NCBI GenBank assembly: GCA_019348335.1
Contig: JAHWJR010000055.1
Span: forward strand, 1-10,036
Origin: Actinomycetota bacterium
Lineage (GTDB): Bacteria > Actinomycetota > Acidimicrobiia > Acidimicrobiales > CADCSY01
Direction of reading: 5' to 3'
Length of the DNA stretch: 10,036 bases
Program-made: the position numbers and the translations under genes
Part shown: positions 4,557 through 10,036 of the stretch, piece by piece
How positions within the stretch are numbered: the stretch's first letter is position 1
How the letters are laid out: every line of letters begins with the position of its first letter
Notes under the pieces: generated by a model
What the model was told of the DNA's origin: nothing
Seen by the model: only the letters and a program-made list of their open reading frames with translations
Databases searched by the model: none

Positions 4557-6304
4557 GTCCCCTCCTCGGCCCGCGCCACCAGGAAGGGTAGCAACTGGCC
4601 CACCGCGTCCGAGCGGCGAGCGTGGTCGAGAAGGTCCTCCTGGCGTGGCTTGAGCCAGCCGATGAGGTTGGGATCGACCGGTGGCCCGTTGGAGGTACGG
4701 GCATCGGCGTCGAGCTTGCGGAGGAGCCGGGCGACGGCGTCATGGACCAGCATTGCCACCACGTCGCCCGGGTCGACGTCGGCCACCTCGTCGGCTGCCA
4801 GCTGGTGGAGCAGCTCCGCCGCCTCTGGCTCGGCGGCCTCTACCGCTTCCCGAAAGGTCGGCGACGATGCCAGCGCCTGGTAGGCGCTGCGCTCGAGGGG
4901 GTCGGCGAAGAGCACGTCGTGCAGACCGTCGGCTACGGCGTGGGGCTGGTGCACGGCGAGGTTCAGCGCCAGCAGGGAGAGCGTCTCGGCCCGACGGGCC
5001 CGGGCCGCACGAGGCTCCGGCCGGGCGCCCCGGCCCCTGCCCTGGCCCCGCAGCAGGTGTTCGGGCCGGACGTCGAGGCGCACCGCCACCTTGGTGGCGT
5101 AGTCCTCCCGCACGATCTGGTCGGGGTGCTCGGCGATCAGCTCGCGAGCCTCCTCGGCCACCCGTGCACGGGCCTCCACCGACGCCAGCGGCGCCCCGGA
5201 GAGCAGTCGCTCCAGCCGGAAGGCGAGGAACGGAGCGGCCTGAGCCACTGCCCAACGCAGGGCCTCCGGATCGGTACGGGCCAGCTCCCCCGGGTCCGCA
5301 TCAGGAGGCAGGGCGGCCACGGCCACGTCGACCTCGTGGCGCCGCTCCCACCCGTAGACCCGCTCGGCCGCGCCCTGGCCGGCGCTGTCGGCGTCGAAGG
5401 CGAGCACGATACGGGGGGCGAATCGCCGCAGGGTGGCCACGTGGCGCTCGGTCAGCGCCGTGCCGCACGTCGCCACCGCCCGACCCACGCCGGCGGTGAC
5501 CAGGCCGATCACGTCGGTGTAGCCCTCGCACACCACCACCTCCTCGTGCTCGACCACCTCCGACTTGGCCCAGTTGAGCCCGTAGAGCACCTCGCTCTTG
5601 TCGTAGACGGCGGTGGCCGGCGAGTTCTTGTACTTCGGGCCCCGGCCTCCGGGAAGGATCCGTCCGCCGAAGGCCACGGGGTCGCCCCGGGCGTCGAAGA
5701 TGGGGAACAGGACGCGGCCGCGGAAGCTGTCCTGGAGCTTGCCCCGCTGGTTGACGAAGCCCAGGCCGGTGTCGCCGGCCACCTCGGTCGACAGTGAGAG
5801 CGCCCGGCACAGGGCGTCCCAGCCGTCGGGGGCCCAGCCCAGGCGGAACCGGCGGACGATCTCACCGTCGTAGCCGCGGGACCGCAGGTACCCGCGGGCG
5901 GCGGCGGCGTCAGGAGCGGTGAGGAGCCGCTCGTGGTACCACTCCACCGCCCGGCCCAGCACCTCCACCAGCTTCGAGCGGCGCCGGCGCTCGCCACCCT
6001 CCCGGGTGTTGTCCCAGCGCAGCTCGATGCCGGCCCGGCCGGCCAGCAGCTCGACGGCGGCCACGAAGTCGAGGTGCTGCATCTCCCGGACGAAGGTGAT
6101 GGCGTCGCCCTTGGCCGCGCACCCGAAGCAGTAGTAGAAGCCCAGCTCGGCGTTGACCGAGAACGAGGGCGTCCGTTCGGTGTGGAACGGGCACAGGCCC
6201 ACCCAGCGCGTGCCCGAGCGGCGCAGGGCCACGTGCTCGCCGACGACGGCGGCCAGGTCGGTGGCCGCCCGGACCCGCTCGATGTCCTCGTCGGCGATTC
6301 CCAT
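4553..6304 (-). CDS. dnaG: DNA primase DnaG
   Basis: The product is 583 residues and makes RNA primers for chromosomal replication with the replicative helicase. The N-terminal CHC2 zinc-binding domain has C38, H41, C59 and C62 (CPFH...CFGC). The catalytic core has QDSFRGRVLFPIFD, FGGR at 212-215 and YKNSPAT, followed by the TOPRIM domain with EGYTDV (E260) and the metal-binding FDADSAG (D304, D306). The C-terminal ~180 residues are helical and less conserved, as expected for the helicase-interacting part. The length is slightly below typical actinobacterial DnaG. The ATG is preceded by TACGTT eight bases upstream and no real Shine-Dalgarno. It lies 45 nt after the terC stop, and the stop overlaps rpoD by four bases. 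Confidence 0.97.
   Translation of the reverse strand: MGIADEDIERVRAATDLAAVVGEHVALRRSGTRWVGLCPFHTERTPSFSVNAELGFYYCFGCAAKGDAITFVREMQHLDFVAAVELLAGRAGIELRWDNTREGGERRRRSKLVEVLGRAVEWYHERLLTAPDAAAARGYLRSRGYDGEIVRRFRLGWAPDGWDALCRALSLSTEVAGDTGLGFVNQRGKLQDSFRGRVLFPIFDARGDPVAFGGRILPGGRGPKYKNSPATAVYDKSEVLYGLNWAKSEVVEHEEVVVCEGYTDVIGLVTAGVGRAVATCGTALTERHVATLRRFAPRIVLAFDADSAGQGAAERVYGWERRHEVDVAVAALPPDADPGELARTDPEALRWAVAQAAPFLAFRLERLLSGAPLASVEARARVAEEARELIAEHPDQIVREDYATKVAVRLDVRPEHLLRGQGRGRGARPEPRAARARRAETLSLLALNLAVHQPHAVADGLHDVLFADPLERSAYQALASSPTFREAVEAAEPEAAELLHQLAADEVADVDPGDVVAMLVHDAVARLLRKLDADARTSNGPPVDPNLIGWLKPRQEDLLDHARRSDAVGQLLPFLVARAEEGT
4561..4567 (-). promoter_or_regulatory. Strong Shine-Dalgarno for rpoD
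   Basis: The minus strand reads GAGGAGG, four bases (GGAC), then the ATG at 4556. It lies inside the last codons of dnaG and fixes the rpoD start at the ATGA overlap. Confidence 0.75.
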
Positions 6305-6312
6305 CCCGTCAC

Positions 6313-6318
6313 AACGTA
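6313..6318 (-). promoter_or_regulatory. Candidate -10 box for dnaG-rpoD
   Basis: The minus strand reads TACGTT, eight bases (GTGACGGG), then the dnaG ATG, giving a leader of at most one or two nucleotides. It lies in the 45-bp gap after terC, so dnaG-rpoD could be transcribed apart from ppdK-terC. The -35 region is poor (ACGAAC at 17 bp). Confidence 0.4.
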
Positions 6319-6349
6319 CCGGCGGAGTCGGCCCCGTTCGTTCGTGGTC

Positions 6350-7327
6350 CTACGAGCCGACGGCCTCCCGCCGGTCGGCCCGCAGGGACACCACGATGGT
6401 CACCGTCAGGACCACGACGATCACCGCCAGTGAGGCCCACGTGGGCAGGTGGTAGACCTCGGACAGGAGCATCTTGACGCCGACGAAGGCCAGGATCACG
6501 GCCAGGCCGATGTTCAGGTAACGGAACTTGCCCGCCATGCCGGCCAGGCAGAAGTACAGGGCCCGCAGGCCGAGGATGGCGAAGGCGTTGGAGCTGAACA
6601 CGATGAACGGCTCCCGGCTGACGGCCAGGATGGCCGGGATGGAGTCGACGGCGAAGATGACGTCGGTCGCCTCCACCATGAGAAGGACAGCGAACAGGGG
6701 TGTGGCCAGCAGGCGCCCCTGGGTCCTGGTGAACAGCTTCTGGCCGTCGTACTCCGACGTCGACGGCACGAACTTGCGGACCGCCCGCAGGACCGGGTTG
6801 GTGTCGGGGTGGACCTGCGCCTCGTCGTGGCGGGAGATCTTGTAGGCCGAGTACAACAGCAGGCCGCCGAAGACGTAGAGCACGAAGTCGAAGCGCTCGA
6901 TCAGGGCCACGCCGGCGAAGATGAAGATGGCTCGCAGCACCAGGGCCCCGAAGACGCCCCAGAACAGCACCCGGAACTGGTACTGCTTGGGCACGCCGAA
7001 GTACGACAGCAGGACGGCCCACACGAACACGTTGTCGATCGAGAGGCTCTTCTCGATCAGGTAGCCGGCGAGGTACTCACCGCCGGCCTGCCCGCCCTGC
7101 CAGGCCAGGACCACCAGGGTGAACGACAGGCCGATGGTGATCCACACCCCGCTCTCGATGGCCGCTTCCTTGAAGCTGACCTCCTTGGCGGTGCGGTGGA
7201 CGATGAGGAGGTCGGCCATGAGCAGCGTCGCCACCAGGGCGACGAAGGCCGCCCATTGCCACGGCTCGACCTCGAAGCGGGCGAACTGGTCCGACGAGGC
7301 CTCGGCGGCGAAGAGGAGGGGGGACAC
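6350..7327 (-). CDS. TerC/Alx-family integral membrane protein
   Basis: The product is 325 residues with about eight or nine hydrophobic segments. The TerC signatures are present: MADLLIVHR (37-45), a conserved acidic loop SLSIDNVFVWAVLLSYFGVP (94-113), FWGVFGALVLRAIFIFAG (122-139) and MVEATDVIFAVDSIPAILAVS (217-237), with buried acids E219, D222 and D228, then FSSNAFAILGLRALYF. Family members are named for tellurite resistance, but well-studied relatives (E. coli Alx and Bacillus TerC proteins) act in manganese export or metallation of secreted proteins, so metal ion transport is the best inference. The GTG start is the first possible start after the ppdK stop in this frame. It has no visible Shine-Dalgarno or -10 box, which suggests co-transcription with ppdK 30 nt upstream. 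Confidence 0.92.
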   Translation of the reverse strand: MSPLLFAAEASSDQFARFEVEPWQWAAFVALVATLLMADLLIVHRTAKEVSFKEAAIESGVWITIGLSFTLVVLAWQGGQAGGEYLAGYLIEKSLSIDNVFVWAVLLSYFGVPKQYQFRVLFWGVFGALVLRAIFIFAGVALIERFDFVLYVFGGLLLYSAYKISRHDEAQVHPDTNPVLRAVRKFVPSTSEYDGQKLFTRTQGRLLATPLFAVLLMVEATDVIFAVDSIPAILAVSREPFIVFSSNAFAILGLRALYFCLAGMAGKFRYLNIGLAVILAFVGVKMLLSEVYHLPTWASLAVIVVVLTVTIVVSLRADRREAVGS

Positions 7328-7357
7328 GGCTGGGGGCGTCGACTCGGACGGTGGTGG

Positions 7358-10012
7358 TTACCGGGTATCGCCCGCCGTCGCCTTGCCGGCGCCCAGCACG
7401 GCCTGGGCCGCGGCCAGGCGGGCGATGGGCACCCGGTAGGGCGAGCAGGAGACGTAGTCGAGGCCGGCGTCGTAGAACAGGGTGATCGACTCCGGGTCGC
7501 CCCCGTGCTCGCCGCACACCCCGAGCTTCAAGCCGGGCTTGGTGGCACGGCCCCGCTCCACCGCCAGGCGCACCAGCTCGCCCACCCCGTCGGCGTCGAC
7601 GGTCTCGAACGGGTTGCGGGGAAGCAGCCCCTGCTCGAGGTACGGGCCCATGATGCGCCCCTCGACGTCGTCCCGGCTGAAGCCGAGCGTCATCTGGGTG
7701 AGGTCGTTGGTGCCGAACGAGAAGAAGTCGGCCTCCTCGGCGATCTCGTCGGCCCGCAGCGCCGCCCGCGGCGTCTCGATCATGGTGCCGATGGTGACCT
7801 CCATGCGCCGGCGCCCCGTGTCGATGCCGGCCTCGGCGACGGCGGCCTCGACCCAGCCCCGGGCCAGGGCCAGCTCCTCGCGGCCGATGGTGAGGGGGAT
7901 CATGATCTCCACCACCGGGTGGCCCTTGGCCTGCGCCCGTTCGGCGGCCGCCTCCAGGAGTGCCTGCACCTGCATGGCGTACAGGCCGGGCTTCACCACA
8001 CCGAGGCGCACGCCCCGGGTGCCGAGCATGGGGTTGACCTCGTCCCACGAGCGGGCGGCGGCGAGCAGCTCCTCCTCAGCCGGCGTCAGCCCGGTGGTGG
8101 CCTGCTTGACCACCAGCTCCTCGATGTCGGGCAGGAACTCGTGCAGCGGCGGGTCGAGGAGGCGGATGGTGACGGGCAGGCCGTCCATGGCCTCGAGGAC
8201 CTCGAGGAAGTCGGCCTTCTGGACCACCCGCAGCTTCTCCAGGGCCGCTTCCTCGGTCTCGGGCGTGGCCGCCAGGATCATCTCCCGCACGACGGGAAGC
8301 CGGTCCTCGCCGAGGAACATGTGCTCGGTCCGGCACAGCCCGATGCCCTCGGCGCCGAACTCGCGGGCCCGCTTGGCGTCGGTGCCGGTGTCGGCGTTGG
8401 CCCGCACCGCCAGGTGGCCGGCCCGGATCTCGTCGGCCCACGACAGGATGGTCTCGAACTCCTCGGGAACCGATCCCACCTTCAGCGGCACCGCGCCCAG
8501 CACGACCTGGCCGGTGCTGCCGTCGAGGGACACCACGTCGCCCTCGTGCACCGTGACGTCACCGACCGAGAACGAAGCACCCGAGATGCGCACGGCCTCG
8601 GCCCCGCACACCGCCGGCTTCCCCCAGCCCCGGGCCACGACGGCGGCGTGGCTCACCAGACCGCCCCGGGCGGTGAGGATGCCCTCGGCGGCGGCCATGC
8701 CGTGGATGTCCTCGGGTGAGGTCTCGTTGCGGACCAGTACGACCTGCTCGCCCCGCCCGGCCGCCTCGGCGGCCCCGTCGGCGGTGAAGTAGGCCCTGCC
8801 CACCGCCGCTCCCGGAGAGGCGGGGAGCCCGGTGGTCAACACGGTGCGGGCACCCTCGGCGAACTGCGGGTGCAGGACGGAGTCGAGGTGGTCGGCGGTG
8901 ATGCGCGACACCGCCTCGGCCTTGGACACCTTCAGCTTGCGGTCCTTGGTCATCTCCACCGCCATGCGCAGCGCCGCCACCCCGGTGCGCTTGCCCACCC
9001 GCGTCTGCAGCATCCACAGCTTGCCCTGCTCGATGGTGAACTCGGTGTCGAGCATGTCGCGGTAGTGGTGCTCGAGCCGGGCGAAGATGCCCATCAGCTC
9101 CTTGTAGATCTTCGGGAAGTGGGCCTTGAGGTCGGACAGCGGCTGGGTGGCCCGGATGCCGGCGACCACGTCCTCGCCCTGGGCGTTGATGAGGAAGTCG
9201 CCGTAGGCGCCCTGCGCCCCGGTGCTGGGGTCGCGGGTGAAGCCCACGCCCGTGCCCGAGTCGTCACCCTTGTTGCCGAACACCATGGCCTGGACGTTCA
9301 CCGCCGTGCCCAGGTCGTGGGGCAGCTTCTCCCGGGTGCGGTAGGCGATGGCCCGGGGCGAGTTCCAGGAGCGGAACACCGCCTCGATGGCCTGGCGCAG
9401 CTGGTCCTCGGGGTCCTGGGGGAACGGCGACCCGGTGTGCTCCTCGACGATGGCCTTGAAGCCCCGCACGACCATGCGCAGCACGTCGGCGTCGATGTCG
9501 GAGTCGGTCCGCGCCGCCGACAGCTTCTTGGCGCCCTCGAAGAGCTCCTCGAAGTCCTCGGCGGGGACGCCGAGGACGATCTTGCCGAACATCTGGATGA
9601 AGCGGCGGTAGGAGTCGTAGGCGAAGCGCTCGTCGCCCGTCTGCTTGGCCAGGCCGGCCACCGACTCGTCGGTGAGGCCCAGGTTCAGCACCGTGTCCAT
9701 CATCCCCGGCATGGAGAACTTCGCCCCCGACCGCACGCTCACGAGCAGCGGGTCGGACTTGTCGCCCAGCCGCTTGCCCATGGCCTTCTCGAGCTTCTTG
9801 CGGTGCTTGGCGATCTCGTCGTCGAGCCCCTTGGGCCAGCCCCCCTCCATGTAGGCCCGGCACGCCTCGGTGGAGATGGTGAAGCCCGGCGGCACGGGCA
9901 GGTCGAGCACCGAGGTCATCTCCGCCAGGTTCGCTCCCTTGCCTCCGAGGAGGTCCTTGAGCGACATGGGCGGCTGCTTGTGCTTGTGGTCGAACGAGTA
10001 CACGAAGGTCAC
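7358..10012 (-). CDS. ppdK: Pyruvate, phosphate dikinase
   Basis: The product is 884 residues, full length for the family (about 870-900). It interconverts pyruvate + ATP + Pi and PEP + AMP + PPi, serving gluconeogenesis or reversed glycolysis in the cytosol. The ATP-grasp domain (1-340) shows GGKGANLAEM (K25), VSVRSGAKFSMPGMMDTVLNLGL (R94), E324 and LQTRVGKRT (R338). The swivelling phosphohistidine domain has GGLVSHAAVVARGWGKPAVCG with H455. The C-terminal PEP/pyruvate barrel has GLCRTEHMF (R561), TIRLLDPPLHEFLP (R617), E746, FGTNDLTQMT and GVCGEHGGDP with catalytic C833. All key residues are present. The residue two before H455 is Val instead of the Thr usual at the regulatory phosphorylation site. 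The GTG start at 10012 follows a TAGTCT box and has no Shine-Dalgarno. It is the first gene of the minus-strand run toward rpoD. Confidence 0.97.
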   Translation of the reverse strand: MTFVYSFDHKHKQPPMSLKDLLGGKGANLAEMTSVLDLPVPPGFTISTEACRAYMEGGWPKGLDDEIAKHRKKLEKAMGKRLGDKSDPLLVSVRSGAKFSMPGMMDTVLNLGLTDESVAGLAKQTGDERFAYDSYRRFIQMFGKIVLGVPAEDFEELFEGAKKLSAARTDSDIDADVLRMVVRGFKAIVEEHTGSPFPQDPEDQLRQAIEAVFRSWNSPRAIAYRTREKLPHDLGTAVNVQAMVFGNKGDDSGTGVGFTRDPSTGAQGAYGDFLINAQGEDVVAGIRATQPLSDLKAHFPKIYKELMGIFARLEHHYRDMLDTEFTIEQGKLWMLQTRVGKRTGVAALRMAVEMTKDRKLKVSKAEAVSRITADHLDSVLHPQFAEGARTVLTTGLPASPGAAVGRAYFTADGAAEAAGRGEQVVLVRNETSPEDIHGMAAAEGILTARGGLVSHAAVVARGWGKPAVCGAEAVRISGASFSVGDVTVHEGDVVSLDGSTGQVVLGAVPLKVGSVPEEFETILSWADEIRAGHLAVRANADTGTDAKRAREFGAEGIGLCRTEHMFLGEDRLPVVREMILAATPETEEAALEKLRVVQKADFLEVLEAMDGLPVTIRLLDPPLHEFLPDIEELVVKQATTGLTPAEEELLAAARSWDEVNPMLGTRGVRLGVVKPGLYAMQVQALLEAAAERAQAKGHPVVEIMIPLTIGREELALARGWVEAAVAEAGIDTGRRRMEVTIGTMIETPRAALRADEIAEEADFFSFGTNDLTQMTLGFSRDDVEGRIMGPYLEQGLLPRNPFETVDADGVGELVRLAVERGRATKPGLKLGVCGEHGGDPESITLFYDAGLDYVSCSPYRVPIARLAAAQAVLGAGKATAGDTR

Positions 10013-10018
10013 GGGGCG

Positions 10019-10024
10019 AGACTA
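10019..10024 (-). promoter_or_regulatory. Candidate -10 box of ppdK (leaderless start)
   Basis: The minus strand reads TAGTCT, six bases (CGCCCC), then the GTG start. The TANNNT form and the six-base gap place the transcript start at the initiation codon. No Shine-Dalgarno is present. The -35 region is beyond the window edge. Confidence 0.48.
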
Positions 10025-10036
10025 CCGACGTTGCCC

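Noticed and set aside
4622..5797. A 391-codon open frame antisense to dnaG
   Set aside because: It has shadow-like composition (HRQGGHGHVDL) and no recognisable domain, and DnaG on the other strand is unmistakable.
7328..7357. Terminator or promoter in the ppdK-terC gap
   Set aside because: No clear stem, T-run, -10 box or Shine-Dalgarno is visible in these 30 bases; read-through is the simpler view.
6449..8719. A 756-codon open frame on the plus strand, antisense to terC and ppdK
   Set aside because: It is rich in Gly, His, Gln, Asp and Arg in the manner of an antisense shadow. High GC at third positions of the real genes removes stops from this frame. Both opposite-strand genes are certain.
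1..10036. Mobile element, defence system, CRISPR array, phage or biosynthetic cluster
   Set aside because: No transposase, integrase, nuclease, spaced direct repeats or specialised enzymes were found. Every sizeable gene is a conserved chromosomal type.

Overview
The window is a GC-rich, densely packed chromosomal segment carrying conserved housekeeping genes. The signs point to Actinomycetota: strong G/C bias at third codon positions, the dnaG-rpoD pair, a PGPGW-family membrane protein, a YtxH-like 'GYYLGAKAGRARYEQ' protein and several start codons without a Shine-Dalgarno sequence. An acidimicrobial or related lineage is my guess, but the sequence alone does not settle it. I see no transposase, integrase, CRISPR array, phage gene or toxin/antitoxin pair, and no gene-free stretch longer than about 150 bases.

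Layout. (1) 1-1699, minus strand: tRNA-Val(CAC) at the left edge, an acetoacetate-decarboxylase-fold protein whose open frame runs into the tRNA gene, a membrane-anchored J-domain protein, and a small PGPGW-type membrane protein. In transcription order this is PGPGW > J-protein > ADC-like > tRNA. (2) 1700-1851: a divergent intergenic region with a good -35/-10 promoter firing rightwards. (3) 1852-3271, plus strand: a secreted lipoprotein, then a YtxH-like protein with an 11-residue-periodic amphipathic helix. (4) 3272-3284: a very tight convergent junction with two GC-rich hairpins. (5) 3285-10012, minus strand, in transcription order ppdK (pyruvate phosphate dikinase), terC-like membrane protein, dnaG (primase) and rpoD (primary sigma factor). 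dnaG and rpoD overlap by ATGA.

How the parts work together. dnaG and rpoD are the conserved core of the 'macromolecular synthesis' cluster, linking replication priming and basal transcription. ppdK (PEP/pyruvate interconversion) and the TerC-like protein lie upstream on the same strand with short gaps. Downstream, the lipoprotein and YtxH-like gene form a small envelope-related unit. The PGPGW and J-domain proteins form a second membrane-related unit.

The most interesting sequence-level signal is a recurring start architecture. A TANNNT-like -10 box ends six nucleotides before the start codon of ppdK and the ADC-like gene, with weaker versions before the PGPGW and YtxH-like genes and an eight-nucleotide version before dnaG. 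Most of these starts lack a usable Shine-Dalgarno, which suggests leaderless or near-leaderless transcripts. The lipoprotein and rpoD instead have strong Shine-Dalgarno sequences. I found no wholly new biological system here.
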